A stretch of DNA of 64,000 nucleotides from Bacillus_I endophytica_A (GCF_026790145.1 NZ_JALAMS010000024.1:1-64000), one strand, 5' to 3'; positions 1 through 9,359 are shown, counted from the first letter of the stretch. Program-made: numbers and translations. Notes: generated by a model from the letters alone, not told the origin.

Positions 1-53
1 TATAAGGCACGCCGCCAGCGTTCGTCCTGAGCCAGGATCAAACTCTCCATAGA
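1..53 (-). rRNA. 16S ribosomal RNA, 5' end (partial)
   Basis: The reverse complement reads GAGAGTTTGATCCTGGCTCA followed by GACGAACGCTGGCGGCGTGC, the conserved 5' end of bacterial 16S rRNA. The gene runs out of the window on the left. The 5' end is placed about seven bases upstream of AGAGTTTGATC, so it is accurate to a few bases. Confidence 0.95.
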
Positions 54-198
54 AAGTTTGGTTTCATCTTTCGATGTCCATAGCTTTTTGTTTCTAATAA
101 GAAACGTTGTTTTAAAAATAAAATAGAATTAACGTTGACGTATTTTGTTCAGTTTTCAAAGGTCAATCTTTCTTGTATCGTTGTTAGCGACTCTTACT

Positions 199-227
199 AT
201 GTTACCATCATTTAAAAGTTAAGTCAA
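199..227 (-). promoter_or_regulatory. rRNA operon promoter P2
   Basis: On the minus strand TTGACT (222-227) and TAACAT (199-204) are separated by exactly 17 bases. The site lies about 150 bases upstream of the 16S gene, where Bacillus rrn operons carry the proximal of two tandem sigma-A promoters. The transcript between it and 16S contains a typical pre-rRNA leader. Confidence 0.75.
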
Positions 228-282
228 TAACTTTTTTATTTCTTTTTTTAAAGTTACTGTTTGTTTTGCAGCAACGTTTAAT

Positions 283-311
283 AATATACCACGAGTAATT
301 TTAATGGTCAA
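283..311 (-). promoter_or_regulatory. rRNA operon promoter P1
   Basis: On the minus strand TTGACC (306-311) and TATATT (283-288) are 17 bases apart, 84 bases upstream of P2. With P2 this gives the tandem arrangement usual for Bacillus rrn operons. No gene lies between 54 and 390; the stretch is rrn promoter and leader. Confidence 0.75.
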
Positions 312-386
312 TACCTTTTCTTATATTTTTCTACTATAAAATAATCCCCTTCCCTTTTCCTTTTATTCACAAAACTTTTAGATACA

Positions 387-415
387 AAAAAGCCTTCTTT
401 TAATAAAGAAGGCTC
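387..415 (-). terminator. pbuG terminator
   Basis: A 10-bp perfect stem (AGCCTTCTTT / AAAGAAGGCT) with loop ATTA is followed on the minus strand by a T run. It lies just after the pbuG stop. Confidence 0.85.
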
Positions 416-431
416 CCTCGACATTACTGTT

Positions 432-1754
432 CTATTCAAGAAAAATAAAGTATAGCAGGAAGATAACAAACAATCCGTACATCACTGGATGCACTTCTTT
501 TCCTCTTCCTTTAAACAACATTGTAATAGGATAAAAGATAAAGCCAATCGCAATCCCTGTTGCAATACTATACGTTAACGGCATCATAATTAACGTAAAG
601 AAGGCTGGTACAGCTGTTTCAAATTCATCCCACTTAATAAGACGAAGGCTTGCTACCATAAGAACTCCTACAACAATTAATGCAGGTGCTGTTACAGCTG
701 AAGTAACAACAGTTAGTAAAGGTGAGAAAAATAATGCTACCAGGAAGAATAGCCCTGTTACTACTGATGTAAATCCACTTCGTCCTCCTGCCGCAACTCC
801 TGCTGTTGATTCGATGTAAGCTGTTGTTGTTGATGTTCCGAATAAAGCTCCAGCAGCTGCTGCTGTTGAATCTGCTAACAATGCTTTGCCTGCTCTTGGA
901 AGCTTATTATCTTTCATAAGTCCCGCTTGCGTTGCTACTGCAACAAGTGTACCTGTTGTATCAAAGAAAGCAACGAATAAAAACGTTAAAATTACAACAA
1001 GCATATCTAAGTTAAAAACATCACCAAAGTGAGAAATTGCTACGCCAAATGTTGGCTCAATGCTTGGAATCGGAGCAATTATACTTGTTGGGGTATTAAT
1101 CAATCCTGTAAGCATCCCAACAATAGCAGTAACGATCATCCCGATAAAAATTCCACCATTAACTCTCAATACTAATAGAATAATCGTAACAATTAGTCCA
1201 AATACAGCTAGAAGCGTTGATCCTTTTGCTAAATCTCCTAGAGCAACAAATGTACTTTCACTTGCTACAATGATTTCCGAATTTTTCATCCCGATAAACG
1301 TAATATAGAGTCCAATTCCTGCTCCAACTGCATATTTTAGCTCAATTGGAATTGCATTAATTATCTTTTCTCGTATTCCACCAACAGTTAAGCAAATAAA
1401 GATAAGCCCTGAAGCAAAAACACCTGCAAGAGCTGTCTCCCATGGAACACCCATTCCAAGAACAACTGAATAAGCAAAGAATGCGTTAAGCCCCATCCCT
1501 GGTGCTAATGCAATTGGATATTTTGCTAAAATCCCCATCATAATCGAACCAAATGCAGCAGCTAAAGCTGTTGCTGTAAAGATTGCTCCCTGATCCATAT
1601 GCATTGAATCTGGAAGTCCTTCTGTATCTGCTAATGATAAAATACTTGGGTTTACAAATAAAATATAAGCCATGGATAAGAACGTCGTAAAACCCGCCAA
1701 TGTTTCTATTCGAAACGTAGTTTGAAGCTTATCAAACTCAAAATACTTCTTCAT
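432..1754 (-). CDS. pbuG: Guanine/hypoxanthine permease, NCS2 (AzgA) family
   Basis: This is a 440-residue polytopic membrane protein that imports hypoxanthine and guanine for purine salvage. The N-terminus (MKKYFEFDKLQTTFRIE, then TFLSMAYILFVNPSIL) and the conserved ALAPGMGLNAFF segment are typical of AzgA/PbuG proteins, and the length fits the family. The ATG at 1754 is chosen because AGGAGG lies eight bases upstream; the open frame continues 16 codons further into the riboswitch terminator, which cannot be coding. Control by the guanine riboswitch directly upstream fits the substrate. The guaA-pbuG order is as in B. subtilis. Confidence 0.93.
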   Translation of the reverse strand: MKKYFEFDKLQTTFRIETLAGFTTFLSMAYILFVNPSILSLADTEGLPDSMHMDQGAIFTATALAAAFGSIMMGILAKYPIALAPGMGLNAFFAYSVVLGMGVPWETALAGVFASGLIFICLTVGGIREKIINAIPIELKYAVGAGIGLYITFIGMKNSEIIVASESTFVALGDLAKGSTLLAVFGLIVTIILLVLRVNGGIFIGMIVTAIVGMLTGLINTPTSIIAPIPSIEPTFGVAISHFGDVFNLDMLVVILTFLFVAFFDTTGTLVAVATQAGLMKDNKLPRAGKALLADSTAAAAGALFGTSTTTAYIESTAGVAAGGRSGFTSVVTGLFFLVALFFSPLLTVVTSAVTAPALIVVGVLMVASLRLIKWDEFETAVPAFFTLIMMPLTYSIATGIAIGFIFYPITMLFKGRGKEVHPVMYGLFVIFLLYFIFLE

Positions 1755-1794
1755 TGTATATTTTCCTCCTAGATATAGCGTCTTAAAAAAACAA

Positions 1795-1824
1795 AAAAGC
1801 ACTTCCTATACCGAAAGTACTTAA
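1795..1824 (-). terminator. Riboswitch-controlled terminator of pbuG
   Basis: AAGTACTTTC pairs with GGAAGTGCTT (with two G-T pairs), followed by a long T run on the minus strand. It lies between the guanine aptamer and the pbuG start, where the expression platform should be. Confidence 0.8.
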
Positions 1825-1878
1825 AGCTGACGCAAAGAACAACAAAGTTGACAGAGGTTATCCCCTTTTTTTGTTGTA

Positions 1879-1948
1879 CCTCGTAGTCAAGCCATTTACG
1901 GTAGCTCGGTAGAAACTTTTGGGCCATATTCCCCAAATTATACGATGG
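1879..1948 (-). promoter_or_regulatory. Guanine riboswitch aptamer (pbuG leader)
   Basis: The minus strand shows the purine-aptamer core: ATATGG, GTTTCTACC, CCGTAAA and TTGACTACG, closed by a P1 helix. The specificity base in the P3-P1 joint is C (GACTAC), which pairs with guanine; adenine aptamers have U there. Guanine binding should favour the downstream terminator and shut off pbuG. Confidence 0.93.
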
Positions 1949-2013
1949 AAAGAGAACTTTATTTTATTATCCTTAGTTAGTTTAGCAGGGTTTTAAATAA
2001 AGCGCAATAAAAA

Positions 2014-2043
2014 AACGAACATTCTTATGAAGAATGTTCGTTT
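2014..2043 (-). terminator. guaA terminator
   Basis: ACGAACATTCTT and AGAATGTTCGT form a near-perfect stem around CATA, followed by seven T residues on the minus strand, just downstream of the guaA stop. Confidence 0.88.
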
Positions 2044-2068
2044 TCGTTCGCTTTTACATTTTTTGATC

Positions 2069-3598
2069 TTATTCCCACTCAATTGTTGCAGGTGGCTTAC
2101 TTGTAATATCGTACACAACGCGGTTAATGTGTGATACTTCATTAACAATACGCGTTGAGATTTTCTCAAGTACATCCCATGGAATACGAGCCCAGTCAGA
2201 TGTCATACCATCAATAGATGTTACCGCACGAATACCAATTGTATAGTCATACGTACGTGCATCTCCCATAACTCCTACACTACGGATATCAGGAAGAACT
2301 GTGAAGTATTGCCAGATATCACGTTCTAATCCAGCATTACTTACTTCTTCACGTAAGATGGCATCTGATTCACGAACAATTTCTAGCTTCTCTTCAGTAA
2401 TTGCTCCAAGTACACGGATTCCTAGACCAGGACCTGGGAATGGTTGACGCCAAACGATGTCGTCTGGAATACCAAGCTCAGTACCAAGTGCACGTACTTC
2501 GTCTTTGAATAACGCGTTTAATGGTTCAATAAGCGTAAACTGCATGTCTTCTGGAAGACCACCTACGTTATGATGTGATTTAATTGTTTGAGCAGTTGCT
2601 GTACCACTCTCAATAATATCTGTATAAAGAGTTCCTTGAGCAAGGAAATCCATACCTTCTAGTTTAGCTGCTTCATCATCGAAAACATAAATGAACTCGT
2701 TACCGATAATTTTACGCTTTTTCTCTGGATCTGAAACGCCTTCTAGTTTGCTCATAAAGCGCTCTTTTGCATCAATCTTAATAACATTCATATTGAAACC
2801 TTCGCTGAATGTTTTCATAACGCCTTCTGCTTCACCTTTACGAAGAAGACCATGATCAACAAAGATACATGTAAGCTGATCACCAATTGCTTTATGAATA
2901 AGAACAGCAACAACAGAAGAATCTACGCCACCGCTAAGTGCACAAAGAACTTTGCGATCGCCAACTTGTTCACGAATTTTTTCGAGTTCAATCTCGATAA
3001 AATTCTCCATTGACCAGTTATCTTCACAGTCACAAATTTCAAACACGAAGTTCTTTAATAGTTCATTTCCGTATACAGAATGACGCACTTCTGGATGGAA
3101 TTGTACTGCATAAAGATTTTTATCTTTGTTGCTAATAGAAGCAATTGGGCAAGCTGGGCTAATTGCATCAATATCAAATCCTGGAGGAGTTTCAACAACA
3201 AGGTCGCTGTGGCTCATCCAAACGATTTGCTCATCTGGTAAGTCTTTAAATAAAAGAGACTCATTTTGAGTTTGGATAGATGCTTTTCCGTACTCACGAT
3301 GTTTTGCTCCTTCTACTTTTCCACCATAATGATGAGTCATAAGTTGCATACCATAGCAAATACCTAGCACTGGAATGCCTAATTCAAAAATTTCTGGATC
3401 GCAGCGGAATGAGTTTTCTCCATACACACTGTTTGGTCCACCTGATAAAATGATTCCTTTTGGATTCATTTCTCTAATTTCCTCAGGAGTAATTGTATGA
3501 GGATGAAGCTCACTATACACACCAAACTCGCGAATTCGACGAGTAATTAGCTGGTTGTATTGGCTTCCAAAGTCTAAAACAAGAATCATGCCTTCCAC
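2069..3598 (-). CDS. guaA: GMP synthase (glutamine-hydrolysing)
   Basis: The enzyme converts XMP to GMP using glutamine and ATP, the last step of guanine nucleotide synthesis. The N-terminal class I amidotransferase domain shows the nucleophile motif GICYGMQ and the histidine motif QFHPEVRHS. The central ATP pyrophosphatase shows the P-loop ALSGGVDSSV. The C-terminal dimerisation domain ends in KPPATIEWE. I chose GTG 3598 because AAGAGGTG lies six bases upstream. An earlier GTG (3607) sits inside that ribosome-binding site, and ATG 3589 is a weaker alternative. It has its own promoter and guanine riboswitch. Confidence 0.95.
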   Translation of the reverse strand: MEGMILVLDFGSQYNQLITRRIREFGVYSELHPHTITPEEIREMNPKGIILSGGPNSVYGENSFRCDPEIFELGIPVLGICYGMQLMTHHYGGKVEGAKHREYGKASIQTQNESLLFKDLPDEQIVWMSHSDLVVETPPGFDIDAISPACPIASISNKDKNLYAVQFHPEVRHSVYGNELLKNFVFEICDCEDNWSMENFIEIELEKIREQVGDRKVLCALSGGVDSSVVAVLIHKAIGDQLTCIFVDHGLLRKGEAEGVMKTFSEGFNMNVIKIDAKERFMSKLEGVSDPEKKRKIIGNEFIYVFDDEAAKLEGMDFLAQGTLYTDIIESGTATAQTIKSHHNVGGLPEDMQFTLIEPLNALFKDEVRALGTELGIPDDIVWRQPFPGPGLGIRVLGAITEEKLEIVRESDAILREEVSNAGLERDIWQYFTVLPDIRSVGVMGDARTYDYTIGIRAVTSIDGMTSDWARIPWDVLEKISTRIVNEVSHINRVVYDITSKPPATIEWE

Positions 3599-3661
3599 AA
3601 CGTTCACCTCTTCAGTAAATTTGTCACACAGTTGTACCTAACATAAAAACAGAATAAAAAT

Positions 3662-3712
3662 AAAAAGCTAGAACTCTTACCTTCATAAAAAATAAAGGCA
3701 GAATTCTAGCTT
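3662..3712 (-). terminator. Riboswitch-controlled terminator of guaA
   Basis: On the minus strand AAGCTAGAA pairs with TTCTAGCTT, and inside that TTCTGCCTT pairs imperfectly with AAGGTAAGA; a T-rich run follows. The 3' P1 strand of the aptamer contains AAGGCAGAA, an exact complement of TTCTGCCTT, so an antiterminator helix is visible. Ligand binding would free the terminator and reduce guaA expression. Confidence 0.85.
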
Positions 3713-3738
3713 GAGAAAACCTCAATCTAAATCTTCTG

Positions 3739-3809
3739 CCTTCATAGTCAGAACGTTTAAGGTGTTCCGGTAGAGACTCTCGATCCATATTATCGAGTAT
3801 ATATGAAGG
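3739..3809 (-). promoter_or_regulatory. Guanine riboswitch aptamer (guaA leader)
   Basis: The minus strand shows CCTTCATATA, AATATGG, GTCTCTACC, CCTTAAA and CTGACTATGAAGG. The P1 strands (CCTTCATA / TATGAAGG) pair perfectly. The specificity base is C, so it should sense guanine. Confidence 0.93.
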
Positions 3810-3896
3810 ACAACCGTTCTTTTCAAACGATGCAACAGAGCAAAGCGGAACATGTTCGTCTATACGTTAAGCTTGTCTACTGTATCAATTGACATT

Positions 3897-3925
3897 ATTC
3901 TATCAATGTGCGATAAGACGGTCAA
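3897..3925 (-). promoter_or_regulatory. Sigma-A promoter of guaA
   Basis: TTGACC (3920-3925) and TAGAAT (3897-3902) are 17 bases apart on the minus strand, about 90 bases upstream of the aptamer. The -35 box overlaps the end of the upstream transglutaminase gene. Confidence 0.75.
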
Positions 3926-6081
3926 GAACTTGCCTTTTTAATTAAATTTTCCCACAATTCAATTATCGCTTTTGAATCTTCTCTTTTATACTGTTCCCTA
4001 TAAACCATTTCTTCATAATAAAACGTTAGTTTGCTCATCTCTTTTGTTCCAATTCTTTCATCAACTTCTGCAGCAAACTGGCGAAGAGTTTGTCCTTTCT
4101 CCCTTGCTACCCCTTTACGCTGCCACTGTTTTAAAAGAGATTTGTACGCTTTATTAAAAGATGCTTTATCGTCTTTTGGGCGGTACATTCTAATTAAAAA
4201 TGTTGGCATCCATTTCTGTCTTGTTACATAAAGGAGAACTCCAATTAGAGCAATCAAGAAAAGAAGGATTACCCAAATTTTATCTATACTAACAGATGAT
4301 AACAAGCTATTTCCACTCTCTTTCGCTTCCTTTGCAGTACTTTTTTCTTCTTCTTGAACTGGTTGTGCAGCTGCTGGAGTTGCTCTTATATCATCACTTT
4401 CTTCTACTGCTGCATTTTCATTTTCTTCTAGGTCGTATGTGAAATCATACGGATTACTAAAACTTTTTGTTGGCTCAAATGGAACCCAACCAAGCGTTGG
4501 AAAATAAACTTCAACCCATGAGTGAGCATTGTTCTCTGTCACCTCATAAATATCTTTGTCTCCCTTTGTCTCCACATAAGACCCTTGTGTATATCCTTTC
4601 ACCCAACGAGCTGGAATATCAACAGAGCGAAGTAACACAACCATTGAGGTAGAGAAATTGTCACAGTATCCTCTTTTCGTTTCAAACAGAAACTGATCAA
4701 CATAATCTTCATTTTCCTTCGGTACCGCAATATCTTCTGTATCATACACATACGGGTTTTCTGAAAAGTAGTATTCAATAGCTTTTGCTTTATCATAACG
4801 ATTAGTTTGATCACCTGTAATCTCAACAGCTAAATCTCGTACACGCTGTGGTACGTTTTCAGGCAACTGTGTATATGTTTGCTGAAATAAAGGATTATCT
4901 TCTTTTTCATCCTTCTCACTTCCAAGACCTCGTAATATTTCTACTTTATACTCAGGATAATCATACGTATATTGAAGAGAATTCACTTCTCCTTGTTCTG
5001 AAATAATACGCTCTTTTTCAACTGATTGAACTAAAAAGTCGCTCTCAGGATTACTGCTAATTGTATTAAAAGAAGCTGGATACATAATTAATGAAGAAGG
5101 ATTAGCAAATGTAAGCTCTGCTTCTGCTTTTTCATTTGGCACCGTTTCTTTATTGTACTGAAAAATGCCTTTTAAATTATCAAGTTCATATTTATTCGTC
5201 TCATCTTCACTAGCAACCCACCCTTTTCCTGTATAGGTGTTCTTTGTTTCGATTTTCCAGTAGTTATCTTGAGTTGTAGCTGCTGTAAAGACAAGCGTAT
5301 CATCTCCTGAAAACCCTCCCCCTAATTCAGAATCATCTTCCCCAAATCCAACTTTCTTTTGGCCGCTTCCTGAGTCACCATTGTATACCCCTTCTGCATA
5401 TCCTTGGAGATATGGTACAGGATCTGGCCACTGTGGAGAAGGTTTTGGCGCAATATATGCTGCGGTCATAGAAATCATAATAATGATTAGTGATAACACC
5501 GTCATCTTCCGACTTGTTCTTCTATTCTCTGTGATTTCTTTTAAGCGTTCAAAATGCAAAAAACTCAGTAAAAATAGACCAATAAATACGATGCGAATGA
5601 TTGGCACAAATGCCTCATACGGTGAAAAAGTATCAAGAATTGTAACGTATATAAGCGTTAAGAGTAAGAAAAAGAAGATGTTTTTTTGTAAAATCACCCA
5701 ATAGTAGATAACGTAACACATTACCCATAGTATGAGAAAAAACAGAACTGTTCTCGATAAGGTTGTTAAGCTATAAACATCCATCCATGAAGAACTCACA
5801 AAATCTTTTGAAAGATTTTCAATCAAGATAGAAAGCAATGAAAAGTCAGCAATTTCTCCTTCTCCAAACATTTGATAAAGGCTCCAATACATATAAACAA
5901 GTTTGACTGTCCACTTAATAAGAAGAGACGGCACAAAGATCGCTAGCAGAAAATTCAAGATAATGAAGGCTAGAAAGTAATGAATGCCTCCTGTATTTGT
6001 AACGGTTTCGAGTGGTTTTAACCATTCCCATAAGAGAAAAAACGAGCCAAAATATAAAAGAAGCTGTGTAAAAACATTCAT
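3922..6081 (-). CDS. Membrane-anchored transglutaminase-like protein (YebA type)
   Basis: This 719-residue membrane protein has about six N-terminal hydrophobic helices (residues 1-215), a long extracellular region, one further helix near residue 605 and a cytoplasmic tail. The papain-like transglutaminase core has its cysteine in RGYCDNFSTSMVVLLRS and its histidine in NNAHSWVEVYFPTLGWVPFEPT, so the triad looks intact. The tail resembles the DUF4129 domain usual in this family. The start lies four bases after the DUF58 gene stop, which suggests translational coupling. MoxR, DUF58 and transglutaminase genes travel together widely; substrate and role are not established. Confidence 0.88.
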   Translation of the reverse strand: MNVFTQLLLYFGSFFLLWEWLKPLETVTNTGGIHYFLAFIILNFLLAIFVPSLLIKWTVKLVYMYWSLYQMFGEGEIADFSLLSILIENLSKDFVSSSWMDVYSLTTLSRTVLFFLILWVMCYVIYYWVILQKNIFFFLLLTLIYVTILDTFSPYEAFVPIIRIVFIGLFLLSFLHFERLKEITENRRTSRKMTVLSLIIIMISMTAAYIAPKPSPQWPDPVPYLQGYAEGVYNGDSGSGQKKVGFGEDDSELGGGFSGDDTLVFTAATTQDNYWKIETKNTYTGKGWVASEDETNKYELDNLKGIFQYNKETVPNEKAEAELTFANPSSLIMYPASFNTISSNPESDFLVQSVEKERIISEQGEVNSLQYTYDYPEYKVEILRGLGSEKDEKEDNPLFQQTYTQLPENVPQRVRDLAVEITGDQTNRYDKAKAIEYYFSENPYVYDTEDIAVPKENEDYVDQFLFETKRGYCDNFSTSMVVLLRSVDIPARWVKGYTQGSYVETKGDKDIYEVTENNAHSWVEVYFPTLGWVPFEPTKSFSNPYDFTYDLEENENAAVEESDDIRATPAAAQPVQEEEKSTAKEAKESGNSLLSSVSIDKIWVILLFLIALIGVLLYVTRQKWMPTFLIRMYRPKDDKASFNKAYKSLLKQWQRKGVAREKGQTLRQFAAEVDERIGTKEMSKLTFYYEEMVYREQYKREDSKAIIELWENLIKKASS

Positions 6082-6085
6082 TTTG

Positions 6086-7282
6086 TTACGCGCTGTTACC
6101 CCACTGTCGATTCACCTCAATTATTCCATTTTCAAAAGCATCCATATTTACTTCATGTAAAACAAACGAAGAGGACTTCAGCGCACTATGCTGCACTCCC
6201 TCGTTCGGAATAATCATATGGAGTTTTGCTGCTGGTGCTTTTTCCAGCATTGCAGCTTCTCTTATTCCTTGCTCACTTGGAAAAACGAGTAATTCTCTCA
6301 TTCGACTCCACCTCTGAAGTTCATGTGGAGCTCGCTCCCAAAATGGGTAGTCTTCTTCGCTTTTGACAGTTGCTAAATAATAGAGAACCTGCTTCATCTC
6401 AGCAAGACTTTCCACTTTTCCACTGTATCCCTTTCGGCCAATAAGGAGGATTTGAAATTTTTGATCATTTGTAGCCATCCAATACATAAAGGAAGCTGCA
6501 AGCGACATTCGCTGTTCAAAGTAGTTGTCATTTCGTAAATCTACTAAAAGCCCAATCCCTTCATCTTCCTCTATTCTTGGTTCAAATTCTTTTGAAACAA
6601 GTCCTTGAATACGAGCGGAGGCTTTCCAGTGGATTTGTGAAAACTTATCCCCTGCAATGTAATTTCGTACTCCCGAAACAATATTTGACTGATTTCCTTT
6701 GTGGAGACTTAGCTTTTCCCCTTCTTGTTCTTTATAGCTTTGAATAAACGGCTGAACATCTAGAACATTTGGCAACACAATAAAAGAATCTTCAGTTTTA
6801 ATGCTTCCTTTTTTAAAAACAAGACCAAATAAATCACTTGCTTTAATCGTAAGTTCTGTTAACTCATGTTCCCCTCTTCTAGCATTCGGGATTTCATAGT
6901 GAAATGTGATATGACGCTTAAAAAATGGCGAATAGATCTTTCTTAGCTTATTTGTTTCTCCCTCTAATCCTTTTGGGCATTTCTCTTCAACAATGAGAAA
7001 TGCGATTGGAAAGAATCTCTTGAGCTCAATTTCTATGGAGAACTTTACTGTTTCTCCGTAAAAATAGGAGGATTTTTCAAGACTTCTCTTCACTTTTACT
7101 CTCTTTACCGGATACAAAAGCAAAAGAAAGCTATAAAGCAGAATAGGAGAAAAGCTATAAAGTAAAAACCAACTTACAAACCCACCTTGAAACATAGCAT
7201 ATGAAAAAAGAAACCCTACCATAAAAACTACTGTAAAAAGCTGAGTTATATAATGTTCACGAATCGTTTTTAAAATCTTCAA
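6086..7282 (-). CDS. DUF58 domain protein (YeaD type)
   Basis: This 398-residue protein has two N-terminal membrane helices (about residues 13-58) and a DUF58 region typified by SGVRNYIAGDKFSQIHWKASAR and the von Willebrand-like GIGLLVDLRND. DUF58 proteins are encoded next to MoxR ATPases and are thought to act as their partners, but no biochemical role can be read from the sequence. The start is TTG 7282, behind AGGAGAGGTG. It lies 12 bases after the MoxR gene in an obvious three-gene operon. Confidence 0.88.
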   Translation of the reverse strand: MKILKTIREHYITQLFTVVFMVGFLFSYAMFQGGFVSWFLLYSFSPILLYSFLLLLYPVKRVKVKRSLEKSSYFYGETVKFSIEIELKRFFPIAFLIVEEKCPKGLEGETNKLRKIYSPFFKRHITFHYEIPNARRGEHELTELTIKASDLFGLVFKKGSIKTEDSFIVLPNVLDVQPFIQSYKEQEGEKLSLHKGNQSNIVSGVRNYIAGDKFSQIHWKASARIQGLVSKEFEPRIEEDEGIGLLVDLRNDNYFEQRMSLAASFMYWMATNDQKFQILLIGRKGYSGKVESLAEMKQVLYYLATVKSEEDYPFWERAPHELQRWSRMRELLVFPSEQGIREAAMLEKAPAAKLHMIIPNEGVQHSALKSSSFVLHEVNMDAFENGIIEVNRQWGNSA

Positions 7283-7294
7283 AGCACACCTCTC

Positions 7295-8245
7295 CTATCC
7301 AATCACAGGTACAGATGTCTCATGCAGAAGTTCTTGAAGAACGTCTGCAGCATCTTTACGTTCAAAACTTCCTTGTGCATTAACAGTAATTCGGTGAGAC
7401 AAAATGGATGAAACAAGAAGTTGGACATCATCTGGAATGACATAATCCCTTCCTTGAAGCAGCGCAAATGCTTGAGCGGCTTTTAAAAGAGCAATAGAAC
7501 CACGAGGACTTACACCTAATTGAATGAGCGGATGGTTTCTTGTTTTATTTACAATGCTTACAATATATCTTTTCACTAAATCACTTGCATGAACAAACTG
7601 AACTTCCTTTTGAAGTTCTTTTAGTTCATCCATTGTAATAATAGAAGGTAAATTAATGCTTGTATGGGATGTGAGTGATGTTTTTAAAATATTCATTTCT
7701 TGCTCTGGCGTTGGATATCCCATCTTAATTTTAAGTAGAAATCGATCAAGCTGAGCTTCAGGAAGGCGATACGTTCCTTCAAAATCAACGGGGTTTTGGG
7801 TTGCCATTACAAAGAAAGGTTCTGGCAAAGGACGCGTTACTCCATCAACTGTAATAAACCCTTCTTCCATTGCTTCTAAAAGAGCCGATTGGGTTTTTGG
7901 AGATGTTCTATTGATCTCGTCAGCTAGCACAAACTGAGCCATAATCGGACCTTGTCTATATTCAAATTCGTTCTCACGTTGATTGTAAATAGATGCACCT
8001 AAAACGTCTGATGGAAGAAGGTCTGGAGTAAATTGAATTCTTTTGAAATCTGCTCCAATTGACGCTGCTAATGCTTTCATCATTTTTGTTTTTCCAACTC
8101 CTGGAACATCTTCAAGAAGAACATGACCTTTAGAAAGAAGAGCAACCAAACTAAGCATTACAACATCTCTTTTTCCAACTAGAATCGTTTCAATACTATT
8201 TATAATTTCTTCCGCTTTTCTTTGAACAAACTGCGCTTGTATCAT
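7295..8245 (-). CDS. MoxR-family AAA+ ATPase (YeaC type)
   Basis: This 316-residue cytoplasmic AAA+ ATPase has Walker A in EDVPGVGKTKMM, Walker B in QFVLADEINR, sensor 1 in FFVMATQNPVDFEG and the RLPEAQLDRFLLKI segment typical of MoxR proteins. Such ATPases are proposed to be chaperones for the assembly of von Willebrand-type partners, here the neighbouring DUF58 protein. ATG 8245 is seven bases from GGAGG; GTG 8248 directly before it is also possible. It is the first gene of the operon. Confidence 0.9.
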   Translation of the reverse strand: MIQAQFVQRKAEEIINSIETILVGKRDVVMLSLVALLSKGHVLLEDVPGVGKTKMMKALAASIGADFKRIQFTPDLLPSDVLGASIYNQRENEFEYRQGPIMAQFVLADEINRTSPKTQSALLEAMEEGFITVDGVTRPLPEPFFVMATQNPVDFEGTYRLPEAQLDRFLLKIKMGYPTPEQEMNILKTSLTSHTSINLPSIITMDELKELQKEVQFVHASDLVKRYIVSIVNKTRNHPLIQLGVSPRGSIALLKAAQAFALLQGRDYVIPDDVQLLVSSILSHRITVNAQGSFERKDAADVLQELLHETSVPVIG

Positions 8246-8467
8246 CACCTAACCTCCAAATATTTACCTATTTACTAGTCTATCATGTTCGTTTCTTTCT
8301 TTTTTAATTTTTTGCTATTTTTTACATATAATTATCAATGCAATACCTCTTTTTAAATTTTCTAAACTTGCTTTATTTTCTATCATCTTATATTATTTAC
8401 GCTTATTTTACTATTTAAACGTCCGACACCACTCTAGTTTTCCTGCTTTTTATTAGAACCTTATAAT

Positions 8468-8503
8468 AAAAAAGACTCTTTTCATCATGAGAAAGAGTCT
8501 TTT
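8468..8503 (-). terminator. GntR gene terminator
   Basis: On the minus strand AAAAGACTCTTT and AAAGAGTCTTTT form the stem and a T run follows, directly after the gene at 8508. The 220 bases from 8249 to 8467 are AT-rich, and I see no gene in them. Confidence 0.8.
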
Positions 8504-8507
8504 AACG

Positions 8508-9185
8508 TTAACTATAATCTTGTTCTTCTACTAATACTTCTTTTAAATGAGCCAAATCGTGTTCAAGGTGCTGTACCATTGAGGCAGAAGCCCCTTCATT
8601 GTCCCGGTTTTTCATTTTCTCAAAAATATCGTAGTGCTGACTTAAAATAATGCTTGTTCGTTTTTCTCCTCGAAAGTTTAAAATACGACAAAAGTGGACG
8701 AGAGAATTAAGCTCATCAATCTGTTTCTTTAAACGAGCATTTTTTGTATATTCAACAATCATATAATGAAAAGATTCATTAAGGTGAATCAGCTCATCTT
8801 GGCAATTCTCTTTTACGGCTGCTTCTTCTGTCTTCTTTAAGATGTGTTCTAATTGAGAGATTTCTTCCTCACTTGCTTTTTCAGTTGCTAACTTTGTCGC
8901 AAATGATTCAAGAGCCATACGACAAAAATAAATCTCTTCTACATCCCGTACTGTTGGGTTGTAGACTATAACTCTCGATTTTTCATCAACATGCACAAGC
9001 CCTTCCTTTTCTAAAAGACGAATCGCTTCCCGAATCGGACTTTTACTTACATTAAAATCTTTTGCAAGCTGAGTTTCTACAATACGCTCTCCTGGTTTAA
9101 ACTTCCCTGTAAATATCATTTTTTTTATTTGATTATAAAATTGCTCATAATATGGTAATGGCTTTTGAACTTTAAAGTCACTCAC
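8508..9185 (-). CDS. GntR-family regulator (FadR type, FCD domain)
   Basis: This is a 225-residue DNA-binding regulator. The winged helix occupies roughly residues 10-75, with MIFTGKFKPGERIVETQLAK and NVSKSPIREAIRLLEKEGLV. The C-terminal helical FCD effector domain has the metal-binding type residues N and H (HLNESFHYMIVEYT, and a late QHYDIFEKM). FCD regulators usually sense small organic acids. It starts at GTG 9185 and is divergent from the TauE/SafE exporter, which it probably controls. The effector cannot be predicted. Confidence 0.88.
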   Translation of the reverse strand: MSDFKVQKPLPYYEQFYNQIKKMIFTGKFKPGERIVETQLAKDFNVSKSPIREAIRLLEKEGLVHVDEKSRVIVYNPTVRDVEEIYFCRMALESFATKLATEKASEEEISQLEHILKKTEEAAVKENCQDELIHLNESFHYMIVEYTKNARLKKQIDELNSLVHFCRILNFRGEKRTSIILSQHYDIFEKMKNRDNEGASASMVQHLEHDLAHLKEVLVEEQDYS

Positions 9186-9246
9186 TTTATCACTCTTTTC
9201 TTTTTCTCTTCTTGTATAAATAAGTTTCGTTTTGTAAAATAATTAG

Positions 9247-9270
9247 TGGTCGACAAGATTCAGTCGACTA
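9247..9270. promoter_or_regulatory. Possible GntR operators between divergent genes
   Basis: Two GTCGAC-centred elements, TGGTCGACAA (9247-9256) and AGTCGACTA (9262-9270), lie 15 bases apart in the region shared by the GntR regulator and the exporter. FadR-type regulators often bind GT-N-AC cores of this kind. No binding evidence exists here. Confidence 0.4.
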
Positions 9271-9359
9271 TAAAAGTATAAGAGGAACGGTCAGGAATTA
9301 TCAACTTTACTTTTTTCCTCCTCTGTTCTTTTAATTATTTCATTAGGAGGATATACAAC

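Noticed and set aside
1755..1802. Longer start for PbuG
   Set aside because: The extra 16 codons are the riboswitch terminator; AGGAGG points to ATG 1754.
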